A stretch of 64,000 nucleotides of DNA from Paractinoplanes ferrugineus (GCF_016862195.1 NZ_BOMM01000065.1:44637-108636); one strand, 5' to 3'; positions 35,613-44,500 are shown, counted from the first letter of the stretch. Program-made: numbers and translations. Notes: generated by a model from the letters alone, not told the origin.

Positions 35613-36794
35613 TCAGCCGGCTTTGAGGGTCAGCAGGGTGATCTCGCTCGGGGCGAAGACGCGGAACGGCGGGCCCCAGAAGCCGGTGCCGCGGCTCGTG
35701 TAGAGCTGGGTGCGCTCGGAATGGCGGGACAGGCCCTGCAGGACCGGCTGGTCGACGCGCACCAGGTAGTGGAAGGGCCAGATCTGGCCGCCGTGGGTGT
35801 GGCCGGAGATCTGCAGGTCGACGCCGTGGGCGACGGCGCCGCCGATCTGCGCCGGCTGGTGGGCCAGCAGCAGGATGGGCAGGGCCGGGTCGGCGCCCGC
35901 CAGCGCCGCCGCGTGGTCGGCGTGGTGGCCGGGCACGCCGGAGCCGGCCGCGGTGCGGTCGTCGACGCCCGCGATCACCAGGGAGTCGCCGCCGCGGGTG
36001 ACCACCAGGTGCCGGTTGTGCAGGGCTTCCCAGCCCAGGGAGGCCATGTGTTCGACCCAGCGCTGGGCGCCGCTGAAGTATTCGTGGTTGCCGGTGACGT
36101 AGACGCGGGCCAGCGAGGCCCGGATGTCGCCGAGCGGGGCGGCCTGTTCCCGGCGCTGGGCGACCTCGCCGTCGGCGATGTCGCCGGTGTGCGCGACGAC
36201 CTCGGGGTCGAGGGCGTTGACCACCTCGGTGACCCCGCGCGACCAGCGGGCCCGGTCGAGCGGGCCGTAGTGCGTGTCGGTGATCAGGACCAGGCGGAGG
36301 CCGTCGAGACCGGCGCCCAGTCGAGGAATGGTCACGTCCACTCGGCGCACGCGGGGCACGCGCCTGGCTTCCGCGTACCCCCAGATCAGCAGGACCAGCG
36401 CGATCAGGGTGACCGAGGCGGTGGCGATGCGATAGCGAGCCGGGTCGTCGACGCCGGCCAGCCATAGCACCAGGGTGAGGAGCCGGCCGAGGATCGACCA
36501 GACGAAGAGGACCCAGACGATGCCGAGCATGGTGTCGGCGATCTTGGCTGGTACGTCGTGGTGGTGACGGCCGTGCCCGCTGAACATCAGGGCCGGGAAG
36601 GCCAGCGCGGCCACGGCGAACACGATCGTGCCGAGCACCACGACGGGAGTCGGCCAGTGGTTGCCGGACATGATCAGCGTCCACCACGGGACGCCGAAGA
36701 GCAGTAGCAGGACGACCGCGACGATCAGCCCGAAGCGAGCTGCTCGCCCACCTCGACGACGCGGTTCGGTTTCGACCTCTTCACCCACGGACAC
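35613..36794 (-). CDS. membrane metallophosphoesterase
   Basis: A 393-residue protein with four helices in the first 140 residues, then a calcineurin-like phosphoesterase domain: LITDTHYGPLDR, TGDIADGEV, VTGNHEYFSGA, LLLAHQPAQ and SGHTHGGQIWPFH cover the five metal-binding motifs. This arrangement is common in bacterial YkuE/YaeI-like UDP-2,3-diacylglucosamine hydrolase relatives of unknown role. GTG 36794 is the likely start. Confidence 0.88.
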   Translation of the reverse strand: MSVGEEVETEPRRRGGRAARFGLIVAVVLLLLFGVPWWTLIMSGNHWPTPVVVLGTIVFAVAALAFPALMFSGHGRHHHDVPAKIADTMLGIVWVLFVWSILGRLLTLVLWLAGVDDPARYRIATASVTLIALVLLIWGYAEARRVPRVRRVDVTIPRLGAGLDGLRLVLITDTHYGPLDRARWSRGVTEVVNALDPEVVAHTGDIADGEVAQRREQAAPLGDIRASLARVYVTGNHEYFSGAQRWVEHMASLGWEALHNRHLVVTRGGDSLVIAGVDDRTAAGSGVPGHHADHAAALAGADPALPILLLAHQPAQIGGAVAHGVDLQISGHTHGGQIWPFHYLVRVDQPVLQGLSRHSERTQLYTSRGTGFWGPPFRVFAPSEITLLTLKAG

Positions 36795-36810
36795 GCCTGA
36801 AGCATGCCAC

Positions 36811-37497
36811 TCACGCGGGCGGCCTGCCGATGCGGTGGAGCAGGTCGGCCGGAACCAGCAGGTCGGCGCGGTCGCGGGTGGCGGCGATGGTGGCCGCGTT
36901 GAGTTCGTCGGTGCCGGTGGCCCACTCGATCGCGACCGGTTCCGGCTTGCCGAAGCGGATGTGCCGGGAGATCAGGCGGTCCAGCCGGGTGCGCTGGTCG
37001 AGGTCGGCGAACCAGACCTCGGAGAGCAACGGCCGGACGGTACGCCACTTCGGGGTGTCCAGGAGCAGGTAGTTTCCCTCGCTGACGATCAGCCGGGCCG
37101 CTCGCTGGATCGGGATGGCGCCGGCGATCGGTTGTTCGATGACGCGCTCGAAGCCGGGCGCGTAGATGTCCTCGTCCTCGTCCTCGTCCTCGTGCAGGCG
37201 GCGGAGCAGGGCGGCGTAGCCGAGCGCGTCGAACGTGTCGGGGGCACCCTTGCGGTCGCGCAGGCCCAGGCGTTCGAGCTCGACGTCGGCGAGGTGGTAG
37301 CCGTCCATCGGGACGTGCGCTACCCAGGTGTTCGCCATGAGGCCGGCGGGTGGCGCCGGGGCGAGCGCGGCGATCAGTTCTACGGCGAGGGTGGTCTTGC
37401 CGGCGGCGGGCGGGCCGGCGATGCCGAGCACCGCGCGCCGACCGTCGGCGACCAGGGCCCGGGCCCGATCAGCAAGCGCATCGAACGTGAGGCTCAT
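36811..37497 (-). CDS. nucleoside/sugar kinase of the uridine kinase (PRK) family
   Basis: A 228-residue P-loop kinase with Walker A GPPAAGKTT (28-36), the PRK-family block VPMDGYHLAD and IVSEGNYLLLD. A run HEDEDEDEDIYAPGF is encoded by a (GTCCTC)4 microsatellite at 37168-37191 and is longer than expected in the family. Substrate may be a nucleoside, pantothenate-like molecule or ketose; not resolved. Ends 16 bases before the phosphoesterase start, probably co-transcribed. Confidence 0.83.
   Translation of the reverse strand: MSLTFDALADRARALVADGRRAVLGIAGPPAAGKTTLAVELIAALAPAPPAGLMANTWVAHVPMDGYHLADVELERLGLRDRKGAPDTFDALGYAALLRRLHEDEDEDEDIYAPGFERVIEQPIAGAIPIQRAARLIVSEGNYLLLDTPKWRTVRPLLSEVWFADLDQRTRLDRLISRHIRFGKPEPVAIEWATGTDELNAATIAATRDRADLLVPADLLHRIGRPPA
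37168..37191. repeat. hexanucleotide microsatellite (GTCCTC)4
   Basis: Four perfect copies inside the kinase gene, encoding the acidic Glu-Asp run on the minus strand. Being a multiple of three, slippage would change length but not frame. Confidence 0.9.
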
Positions 37498-37535
37498 GGA
37501 CCGAACGGTACCGGCCGGGCGGCGCGGCGGACGGC

Positions 37536-38207
37536 TCAGCCGGGGGTCGCCGCGGTGGTCAGGCCCATCCGGAGGCCGGCTACGCCCGCGGGCGACAGCG
37601 GCCGGGCGGTGGCTCGGCTCAGCTCCTCGCGGACGTGCGGTGGCAGTTCGTCGGCGAGGGTGCGCAGGCGGGGGTAGAGGTCGAGGACGTCCCGGTGGGT
37701 CAGTGCGCCGACGCCGATGAGCAGGCCGTTCACCGAGCCGGCGTCGCGGGCCAGTTCGGCGCAGAGCTCGAGGCGCCAGATCGGGTCGTGGACGTGCGAG
37801 GCGAACTCGCGGGCGATGCGGTTGCCGGCGGGGGAGGCGACCTCGAGGCGGGCGTGCCGGCCGGAGCGGGCCAGGACGGGGGCGAGGCGGCAGGCGATAC
37901 CGAGGATGCGGGCCAGTTCGGGGACCGTGAGGACTTCCAGGCCGAGTGAGCAGGTGGCGCAGAGGCGCTGGTAGGTGCGGGCGTGCACGACCGAGGCGGG
38001 GCGTGGGCAGTCACCCAGCGGTCCGCAGAGGCGATCCAGGATGATCTCGGCGAGGGTGCCCTCGTGGTCGAAGCGGCCGACGCCGAAGTAGGCGGCGGGG
38101 CGGCTTCGATAGTGGGCGAGGGCGGTGCGGGCGCTGACGTAGCCGTCGGGCTCGACGCCGATGCGGGGGACGCCGTTCTCGGTGTGCAGTTGAATCAGTC
38201 GGAACAT
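37536..38207 (-). CDS. hypothetical protein with CxxC
   Basis: A 223-residue soluble protein without recognised domain. It begins MFRLIQLHTENGVPRIGVEPDG and contains CGPLGDC and CATCSLGLE cysteine groups (possible metal site), then a long helical carboxy half. ATG 38207 has a GGGAGC-rich leader. It lies just upstream of the kinase gene on the same strand. Function unknown. Confidence 0.65.
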   Translation of the reverse strand: MFRLIQLHTENGVPRIGVEPDGYVSARTALAHYRSRPAAYFGVGRFDHEGTLAEIILDRLCGPLGDCPRPASVVHARTYQRLCATCSLGLEVLTVPELARILGIACRLAPVLARSGRHARLEVASPAGNRIAREFASHVHDPIWRLELCAELARDAGSVNGLLIGVGALTHRDVLDLYPRLRTLADELPPHVREELSRATARPLSPAGVAGLRMGLTTAATPG

Positions 38208-38276
38208 CCTGCCCGCTCCCGGTGGTTGAAGCGCCAACGTCTTGACCGGAGATACGGGTGCGGTGGGGGCAGGGGT

Positions 38277-38516
38277 TCAGTCTCTACCGCGCGTGACGGA
38301 GAAATTCTGCCGGCGCTGCTGACCAGTAAGCCGTAGGCAGTCGAAGGTCACGGCGTGTAAGGCGTAGACGCCAGACGTGGTGATCAGCCACATGGCCGCG
38401 AGCACCAGGGTGATCGTCTGGTCGAGGGTGTTCCAGGCGACGGAGAGCGTCGCGGAGCCGAGGATCAGGGCGGCCGCGGCCCCGGACTCGGCCAGTCGTA
38501 GAGGGTCGATGGACAT
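38277..38516 (-). CDS. small membrane protein
   Basis: A 79-residue protein with two hydrophobic stretches (about residues 13-26 and 32-57) and a basic tail. Codon use is coding-like and it lies 70 bases upstream of the 38207 gene on the same strand. No family recognised. Confidence 0.5.
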   Translation of the reverse strand: MSIDPLRLAESGAAAALILGSATLSVAWNTLDQTITLVLAAMWLITTSGVYALHAVTFDCLRLTGQQRRQNFSVTRGRD

Positions 38517-38675
38517 GGCCGTAGCCTTCCGGGTCGCGGGGGGTCGCCGCTTCGGTCCGGAGCGGGATCTGACCCTACGACTTTCGGTAGAGCTGTGAAT
38601 CGGATAAAACGCGCAAAGGCCATGCTTTACGTCGGTGGTGGGACGCGCCGGGCGTGCCGGGTCAGCCGTTCGGCT

Positions 38676-40031
38676 TCAGCGGGTGACGCGCTTCGCCCGG
38701 CGGCGGCCCGCCAGGTAGGCGCGCGGGCCGGCCAGCATGCCGCGGTGGTTCGCCCGGCGCAGGTGGCCGGGGAAGTCGTCGCGGGGGTCCTGCGACTGTG
38801 GGGTGTAGACGGTCTTCAGCTCGCGCCACGCGGTCGGGGCCAGCCGCAGCAGCGGCCAGATCAGGGCCGGATGCGACACCACCAGGCCGGTGTAGGCGGC
38901 GGCCAGACCGATGCCGTGGCCGACGATCTGCTGCTTGAGACCGGGCAGGTCGCGGCGGTGGAAGTGCTGGGTCAGCGCCGTCGGCTGATAGACGATGGTG
39001 CCGCCGCCGATCAGCACCTGGGTGAACGCCAGCGTGTCCTCGCAGCCCTGGGCCGGGGTGCCGGCGCCGAGGGCGGTGTCGAACATGCCGATGCGTTCGA
39101 TCACGCCGGGACGGAACGCCATGTTGGCACCGACCGCGAACGGGGGCACCGGGTAGAGCGGGCTCTGCTCGTGCACGGATTGCGGGCCGAAGACGGCAGG
39201 CGTGAAGCCGCGGTTCTTGACGTGCCCGCCGATCTGCTCGAACCACAGCTGGGCCCGGGTTTCCAGCTCGGCCGGCAGGGCGACGCCGGAGACGACGTCG
39301 GCGGCCGGATGGTCGTCGAGGGCGCGGGCGATCTCGGCGAGCCAGTGCCGGTCGGCCACCTCGTCGTCGTCGATCCACGCGAGGATCTCGCCGGGGGCGG
39401 CACGGACCGCGGCGTTGCGGGCGAACGACAGGCCCTGGACCGGTTCGAGCAGATAGTCGACGGAGCCCCGGCGGGCGGCGGAGCGCACCACCTCGGCGGT
39501 GGCGGAGCTGTCCGGGGCGTTGTCGACGACCAGGACGCGGAATGCCGGGTAGTCCTGCACCAGCAGGCTGTCCAGGCAACGGGCGAGGGCGCCGGGCCGC
39601 TCGCGGGTGCAGACCACGACGGTGATGTGCGGCGCGCGGGCCAGGATCTGCCGGCGGCGGGCCAGGAACGCCGGCTCGGTGCTCCGGTTGAGGCCGTCGA
39701 TCGGCAGGGCCCGGCCACCGAGGCGGGGGCGCAGCATGTCGGCGAGGCCCCGTTCGACGGCGGCGCCCAGGTCGGCGGGGCGCAGGCCGTCGACCGGCAC
39801 GTCGATCAGGACGGTACCGAGCGGTTCGGTGAAGAGACGGACCAGGACCCAGGCCTGGCGTACGCGGCGGCCGTCGTGGTGCACGGCCGGCACCGCGGGC
39901 AGCGGGTCGGCCACGTCGACATCGAGCACCACCGCCGGCAGGTCGGCGGCGGTCGGCGTGATCCGCGGAGCGGTGAGGATCGGGTCCCGCCGCCAGGGCG
40001 GGGTCCAGGCCTGGTCCAGGTCGACGTTCAT
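38676..40031 (-). CDS. GT2-family glycosyltransferase
   Basis: A 451-residue glycosyltransferase. After about 120 residues of unknown type, the GT-A core starts at ITVVVCTRERPGALARCLDSL, with VLVVDNAPDSS and the metal-binding WIDDDEV. The acceptor region has GCEDTLAFTQVLIGGG. A carboxy hydrophobic segment (GLVVSHPALIWPLLRLAP) may be membrane-associated. ATG 40031 overlaps the previous stop, so it is co-translated with the upstream GT2. Confidence 0.88.
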   Translation of the reverse strand: MNVDLDQAWTPPWRRDPILTAPRITPTAADLPAVVLDVDVADPLPAVPAVHHDGRRVRQAWVLVRLFTEPLGTVLIDVPVDGLRPADLGAAVERGLADMLRPRLGGRALPIDGLNRSTEPAFLARRRQILARAPHITVVVCTRERPGALARCLDSLLVQDYPAFRVLVVDNAPDSSATAEVVRSAARRGSVDYLLEPVQGLSFARNAAVRAAPGEILAWIDDDEVADRHWLAEIARALDDHPAADVVSGVALPAELETRAQLWFEQIGGHVKNRGFTPAVFGPQSVHEQSPLYPVPPFAVGANMAFRPGVIERIGMFDTALGAGTPAQGCEDTLAFTQVLIGGGTIVYQPTALTQHFHRRDLPGLKQQIVGHGIGLAAAYTGLVVSHPALIWPLLRLAPTAWRELKTVYTPQSQDPRDDFPGHLRRANHRGMLAGPRAYLAGRRRAKRVTR

Positions 40032-40876
40032 CGGGCCGGGGCGAGCACCCGCTGCGCCGGGCGACCCGCACGCAGCGACCGCGTCGCGGCGCCGAGGGCG
40101 AGCGCGGTGGCACCGGCCAGCAGGCCACCGGCCCGCAGCATCTGTCCGGCGCGGAGATCGCGAAGTACGGCCCGGCCGGTCACCACGACCCCGGGGCGCG
40201 CGGCGGACCCGGTGCGACGGTCGACGGCGGGGTGCTGGTGACCGCGGCCCTGGGCGTAGCACCGGCGCAGGTAGGAGGCGAAGGTGAGGCGGGCGGGGGC
40301 GAGGTGGCGGATCAGGCCGGCACCGACGTACGCGAATCGGCCGCCGCTGACCCCGCTCAGCCGCGAGCCGAAGTCGTCGTCCCCGGCGGCGAAGCCGCCG
40401 GCCTGCCGGAATTCCTCGCGGCGCACAACCGTGCCGGACGGGTTGCCGCGGTTCTCGGGTCCGGCCGCCCACCACGACGAGGACGGCAGCCAGCGCGGGC
40501 GTCCGGTCTCCCACTCGGGGGTGAGCTGTGCGCCGGCGCCGACCGTCGTGCGGTCGCTGAGCGGGGCGATGACGCGGCCGAGCCAGCCGGGGTCGGCGAC
40601 CGAGTCGTCGTCGAGGAACGCGATCAGGGACGTCTGCGCGTGGAAGGCGCCGGTGTTGCGGGCGCCGGGCAGGCCCGGGCGCTCGGCGCTGCGCAGGACG
40701 GTGATGCCGGCCAGATCACGGCGTACCCGGCGGAAGAGTTGCTCGTCGTGGTCGACGACCACGACGACCTCGGCCGGCATGACGGTCTGGGAACGTGCCG
40801 ACGCGACCGCGCGCACCAGGCTGGGCCAGCGCTCGAGGGATCCGGTCGCGACGACGACGGTGACTGCTTGCTTCAT
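40028..40876 (-). CDS. GT2-family glycosyltransferase
   Basis: A 282-residue glycosyltransferase: VTVVVATGSLERWPSLVRAV, AEVVVVVDHDEQ, the metal motif FLDDDSVADPGWLG, and GDDDFGSRL as acceptor-side block. A carboxy hydrophobic segment (LLAGATALALGAATRS) follows. It starts 24 bases after the 40900 gene and overlaps the next GT2 by four bases; all three GT2 genes look like one operon. Confidence 0.88.
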   Translation of the reverse strand: MKQAVTVVVATGSLERWPSLVRAVASARSQTVMPAEVVVVVDHDEQLFRRVRRDLAGITVLRSAERPGLPGARNTGAFHAQTSLIAFLDDDSVADPGWLGRVIAPLSDRTTVGAGAQLTPEWETGRPRWLPSSSWWAAGPENRGNPSGTVVRREEFRQAGGFAAGDDDFGSRLSGVSGGRFAYVGAGLIRHLAPARLTFASYLRRCYAQGRGHQHPAVDRRTGSAARPGVVVTGRAVLRDLRAGQMLRAGGLLAGATALALGAATRSLRAGRPAQRVLAPAR

Positions 40877-40899
40877 GGGGGGTGCTCCAGGGGGAGGAA

Positions 40900-41874
40900 T
40901 CAGTCCTCGATCGAGGACGGCATGCGCAGCGGCTTGATGTCGCCGGTGCGGGTGCCGACCTCGCGGGCCGGGGCGTTGATCGGGCCGGCCGGGGGGACGG
41001 TGCGGGTGATCGAGGGGCGGTTGGCCAGCTGGCCGTAACCGCGGGATTCGGCGGTGCTCCGCTGGTGCACGAGCACGCCGCCGACGCGGCGCACGCCGGT
41101 GCGGTTGTGGCGGCGCATCCGCCCGTACTCGCTGAAGATGGTCCGCAGCACCCGGAAGCCGTCGCGGAAGGTGTTGAGGTTGGTCTCGCCGTGGATGCGG
41201 GCGTGTTCGACGCTGCCGACCTCGCCGACCTTCATGCCGTCGACCGCCGCCCGAATGTTGATCATCGTTTCGATCTCGAAGCCGTCACCCCACAGCTTGC
41301 TGCCGTCGTTGGGCTGCGGCAGCCGGGTGTCGGGCAGGTCGAGGGTCGGCACGACGTTGCGCCAGAACGCGTTGTAGCCGTAGCAGAGGTCGGTGAACCG
41401 GGTCCCGAACAGCACGTTGACCACCAGGTTGAGGCCGTCGTTGCCGGCCTTGCGCAACTTGGTGATGTCGTGGCTGTGCCCGCCGTTGGCGAACCGCGAG
41501 CCCTTGACGAAGTCGGCGCCGTCGACGAGCTGCTGCACGAACAGCGGGATCTCGGCCGGGTCGGTCGAGCCGTCGGCGTCGATCATCACGATGATGTCGC
41601 CGGTGCACGCCGCGAAGCCGCAGGCGAGGGCGTTGCCCTTGCCCTTGCGGGTCTGCTGCACGACGACCACGTCGGGGCGCAGCTCGAGGGCGACGGCGAC
41701 GGTGCGATCGACCGAGCCGCCGTCGACCAGTACGACCTCGTTGATGTCGGCCGGCAGGGCCGCGAAGACATGCGGCAGATTGCGCTCCTCGTTCAGAGCC
41801 GGAATGACGACACTTACCGTCGGTGACACGGGCCGGTTACCCACCGTGTTGCCCTTGCTCGACGACGCGTCCAT
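40900..41874 (-). CDS. GT2 glycosyltransferase (polyprenyl-phosphate glycosyl synthase-like)
   Basis: A 324-residue GT2: VSVVIPALNEERNLPHVFAALP, VVLVDGGSVDRTV, VMIDADGSTDPAEIP and FVKGSRFANGGHSHDITKLR, the dolichyl/polyprenyl-phosphate mannose or glucose synthase pattern. There are no carboxy membrane helices; the tail is Pro/Arg-rich. ATG 41874 has AGGAGG upstream. First gene of the three-GT operon. Confidence 0.9.
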   Translation of the reverse strand: MDASSSKGNTVGNRPVSPTVSVVIPALNEERNLPHVFAALPADINEVVLVDGGSVDRTVAVALELRPDVVVVQQTRKGKGNALACGFAACTGDIIVMIDADGSTDPAEIPLFVQQLVDGADFVKGSRFANGGHSHDITKLRKAGNDGLNLVVNVLFGTRFTDLCYGYNAFWRNVVPTLDLPDTRLPQPNDGSKLWGDGFEIETMINIRAAVDGMKVGEVGSVEHARIHGETNLNTFRDGFRVLRTIFSEYGRMRRHNRTGVRRVGGVLVHQRSTAESRGYGQLANRPSITRTVPPAGPINAPAREVGTRTGDIKPLRMPSSIED

Positions 41875-41945
41875 GTCGTTCCTCCTGCCCCCTGAGCGAG
41901 TGGCGGGTCCCGGTCCAGAACCGCAGGTCTCTCGCTTCTCACACC

Positions 41946-41973
41946 AACCTAGCAATCAGCTACGCAGCGTCAA
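41946..41973 (-). promoter_or_regulatory. promoter of the glycosyltransferase operon
   Basis: On the minus strand TTGACG (41973-41968) and TAGGTT (41951-41946) are 16 bp apart, about 70 bases upstream of the GT2 ATG. Fits a sigma-70-type promoter. Confidence 0.5.
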
Positions 41974-42346
41974 CTGACCGAAAAGACAGCCTGATCCAAT
42001 ATGACTGGCCGAGGTCCGTCCAAGAGGATGAGCTGCGCAGTTCATGCATTCGCTCAGATCTTGATTCATGTCACAGAAGTCACCATGGGTAACGGACAGG
42101 TTGCCGCTTTGGGGCGCCAAACCGGCAAAAGGGCAGTACGCCGCGACATCGACGAATAGCATAAGTCGGAAATGCTGGCGTGATTCAGGTCATCGCTTGT
42201 CGACATTACGAACGGTGACGTGCCAACTGCGGAACGGTTCCCTGAAGAGTGACGGAAAAGATCGTAAGCGATGGATACTTTGTGGGTATGGGGACCCTGT
42301 TCGATCGGGCCCGTAGCTTTCGGGCGCCCTTACCGTTGGTGAAACG
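41974..42346. other. AT-richer intergenic region
   Basis: About 370 bases, visibly less GC-rich than the rest of the window, between the divergent glycan genes. It holds a GGAAC-G-GTTCC inverted repeat (42231-42241) and TGTCAC/GTCACC half-sites (42069-42084). No gene is evident; probably a regulatory region. Confidence 0.5.
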
Positions 42347-42499
42347 ATGAAGGCTGAGGAAGCACTCTGTGTCTGCGGGCATCCGCGGTCCGCTCATGAT
42401 CACCACCGCCGGGGCACCGACTGCGCCCTGTGCGGTCCGGCCGGCTGTCCGCGTTACCGTCGCGCCGTCTGGTGGCGTCGCCTGGTCAAGGGCGGGTGA
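42347..42499 (+). CDS. Cys/His-rich micro-protein (putative zinc-binding)
   Basis: A 50-residue protein: MKAEEALCVCGHPRSAHDHH, then RRGTDCALCGPAGCPRY and a Trp/Arg-rich basic tail. C8, C10, H12, H17, H19/H20, C26, C29 and C34 could form one or two zinc sites. A GTGAAACG lies before the ATG, a weak ribosome site. Codon use is coding-like. Small CxCGHxxxxH-type proteins occur in actinobacteria, but function is unknown. It lies 87 bases upstream of the sulfotransferase. Confidence 0.65.
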   Translation: MKAEEALCVCGHPRSAHDHHRRGTDCALCGPAGCPRYRRAVWWRRLVKGG

Positions 42500-42526
42500 T
42501 CCCAGCAGGTGGGGACGGCTCGCGAA

Positions 42527-42547
42527 AGCCTACTGAGTCTGTAGGCT
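42527..42547. promoter_or_regulatory. inverted repeat upstream of the sulfotransferase
   Basis: AGCCTAC and GTAGGCT form perfect 7-bp arms around TGAGTCT, about 40 bases before the sulfotransferase ATG. There is no T tail, so an operator is likelier than a terminator. Confidence 0.5.
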
Positions 42548-42585
42548 AAGTTCACTTGAGCGGCCAGCCTCACCGGAGGAATCCC

Positions 42586-43521
42586 ATGCCACTCCCTGAC
42601 TTCTTGATCGCCGGGGTGCCCAAGGCCGGCACCACCGCGCTGCACGCGGCGTTGCAGCCACATCCGTCGCTGTTCCTGTCGGCGGTCAAGGAACCGAAGT
42701 TCTTCCTCTCCGACGGCCCGCCGCCCCGCCACGGCGGTCCCGGCGACGTGCAGACCTACCAGGAGCACGTCTGGCGGCGGACGGACTACGAGGAGCTCTT
42801 CGCGCCCGCACCGCAGGGCACGCTGCGCGGCGAGGCGACACCCTTCTACCTGTACGACGAGAAGGCCCCCGAACGCATCGCGACCCTGATCCCCGACGCG
42901 AAGATCATCGTGTTGCTGCGTGACCCGGTCGACCGCGCCCACTCCAACTGGACCCACCTGTGGATCGCCGGCCTGGAGCCGGAGGCCGACTTCCTGGCCG
43001 CCTGCCACGCCGAGGAGCAGCGCATCGCCGCCGGCTGGGCCGACTTCTGGCATTACACCCGCCTCGGGCTGTACGGCCGGCAGGTCGCCAACCTCTACAA
43101 GCACGTCCCGCGGGAACACGTGTTACTGCTGCGCTACCGCGACCTCAAGGACGAACCGGCGGTCACGCTCGACCGCGTCTGCTCGTTCCTGGGCGTCCGG
43201 ACGGGCGTCCTGTCGGCGATCCCGAAGGAGAACGTCAACCGGCACGTCGTCGAGGACAACCGGGTGAACGCGGTGCTGCGCCGGCTGTTGCGGGCCGGCG
43301 GCGGGTTCGGCCACCACTTCCCGGTGCCGCTGCGCCTAGCGGCCCGCGGCCCGCTGCTCACCCTGCTGCACCGCAAGCAGGGCACCAGGCCGGTGACGAC
43401 ACCAGCCGAACGCGCCGCGCTGCTTCCGTCGTTCGCCGAGGACATCGCGCTGTTGCAGGATGTCACCGGCGCCTCGTACGACGACTGGTTGTCCGTCGAC
43501 CGGCACGCCAACGCCCGCTAG
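42586..43521 (+). CDS. sulfotransferase-domain protein
   Basis: A 311-residue PAPS-dependent sulfotransferase. The 5'-phosphosulfate loop reads FLIAGVPKAGTTALHAAL near the start, and the 3'-phosphate block is IIVLLRDPVDRAHSNWTHLW. It resembles heparan-type N/O-sulfotransferases of carbohydrate substrates. ATG 42586 follows CGGAGGA. Near three glycosyltransferases and a beta-propeller gene, it may sulfate a cell-surface glycan. Confidence 0.9.
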   Translation: MPLPDFLIAGVPKAGTTALHAALQPHPSLFLSAVKEPKFFLSDGPPPRHGGPGDVQTYQEHVWRRTDYEELFAPAPQGTLRGEATPFYLYDEKAPERIATLIPDAKIIVLLRDPVDRAHSNWTHLWIAGLEPEADFLAACHAEEQRIAAGWADFWHYTRLGLYGRQVANLYKHVPREHVLLLRYRDLKDEPAVTLDRVCSFLGVRTGVLSAIPKENVNRHVVEDNRVNAVLRRLLRAGGGFGHHFPVPLRLAARGPLLTLLHRKQGTRPVTTPAERAALLPSFAEDIALLQDVTGASYDDWLSVDRHANAR

Positions 43522-43541
43522 AAGACCGAGAAGGAGCTGCC

Positions 43542-44450
43542 TTGTCCACCGGGATCTCAACGCTGCCGCTGCCCCGCTGGGAGGAGTCCGACGTGGTGGT
43601 CCCGCCACCCGGGGACGAGCCCGGGGCGTGGTCGGGCGCGCCGTCGTCGATCGTCGTGGACGGCGTCTTCTACCTGGCCTACCGGGTCCGGCTGCCGATC
43701 GGCGAGGGGCGCGGCATCTCCAACGTGATCGCGCGCTCCCTCGACGGGGTGACGTTCACGCAGGTCACCGAGGTGCGCAAGGAGCGCTTCGAGGCGGAGT
43801 CGCTGGAACGGCCCGCGCTGGTGCACACCCCGGACGGGCGGTGGCGGTTGTACGTGAGTGCGGCCACCCCGGGCACCAAGCACTGGCGGGTCGACCTGCT
43901 CGAGGCCGACACGGTGGCCGGGCTGGCCGAGGCGCCCGCCAGGACGGTCCTGGCCGGGGACGAGACGGTCGGGGTCAAGGACCCGGTGCTGCACCACGAC
44001 GCGCACGGCTGGCACCTGTGGGCGTCGGTGCACCCGCTCGAGAGCTGGGCCGACGCCGACCGGATGACCACCGAGTACGCGACCAGCCCGGACGGCGTCG
44101 AGTGGACGTGGCGGGGCACCGCGCTGGCCGGTCGGCCGGGCGAGTGGGACGCGCGGGGCGTACGCGTCTCCTCGGTCCGGGTGGACGGCGACGAGATCAC
44201 CGTGGCCTACGACGGCCGGGCCACCGCCGCCGAGAACTGGGAGGAGCGCACCGGGATCGCGCGGGGGAGCCGGCTCGCCGACGGGAGCTTCGGCCCGCTC
44301 GTGGCCGAGGGCGGCCCGGTCGGCAGCCCGCACGCGCCGCACGGCCTGCGTTACCTGAGCCTGGTGGACCTGCCGGCGGGCGGGCGCCGGATCTACTACG
44401 AGGCCACCCGCCCCGACGGCGCGCACGACCTGCGCAGCGAGCCGGCCTGA
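43542..44450 (+). CDS. five-bladed beta-propeller glycosidase-like protein
   Basis: A 302-residue protein without signal peptide. Repeated blades are seen as PSSIVVDGVFYLAYRVR, LVHTPDGRWRLYVSAATP, VKDPVLHHDAHGWHLWAS and YATSPDGVEWTWRGTAL, the pattern of GH43/GH32/GH130-like propellers. Acidic residues suitable for catalysis exist (Asp in DPVLH, Glu in FEAESLERPAL), but the family is not certain. TTG 43542 is the start, with AAGGAG five bases upstream, 20 bases after the sulfotransferase. Confidence 0.75.
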   Translation: MSTGISTLPLPRWEESDVVVPPPGDEPGAWSGAPSSIVVDGVFYLAYRVRLPIGEGRGISNVIARSLDGVTFTQVTEVRKERFEAESLERPALVHTPDGRWRLYVSAATPGTKHWRVDLLEADTVAGLAEAPARTVLAGDETVGVKDPVLHHDAHGWHLWASVHPLESWADADRMTTEYATSPDGVEWTWRGTALAGRPGEWDARGVRVSSVRVDGDEITVAYDGRATAAENWEERTGIARGSRLADGSFGPLVAEGGPVGSPHAPHGLRYLSLVDLPAGGRRIYYEATRPDGAHDLRSEPA

Positions 44451-44463
44451 CCGGAGACGGAAA

Positions 44464-44500
44464 ATGGCGGAGCTTCTCCTTGTGGGAGCGGCTCCGCCAT
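44464..44500 (+). terminator. hairpin terminator after the sulfotransferase operon
   Basis: ATGGCGGAG and CTCCGCCAT form a perfect 9-bp stem 13 bases after the propeller stop. No U tract follows, as is common in high-GC actinomycetes. Confidence 0.7.

Noticed and set aside
42085..42153. A 22-codon frame starting ATGGGTAACGG
   Set aside because: Too short, no good ribosome site and no neighbour logic.
42060..42170. Possible cyclic dinucleotide riboswitch in the AT-richer region before the glycan genes
   Set aside because: Words such as CAAACCGGCAAAAGGG recall parts of known motifs, but the conserved cores of the c-di-GMP and c-di-AMP classes are not present.
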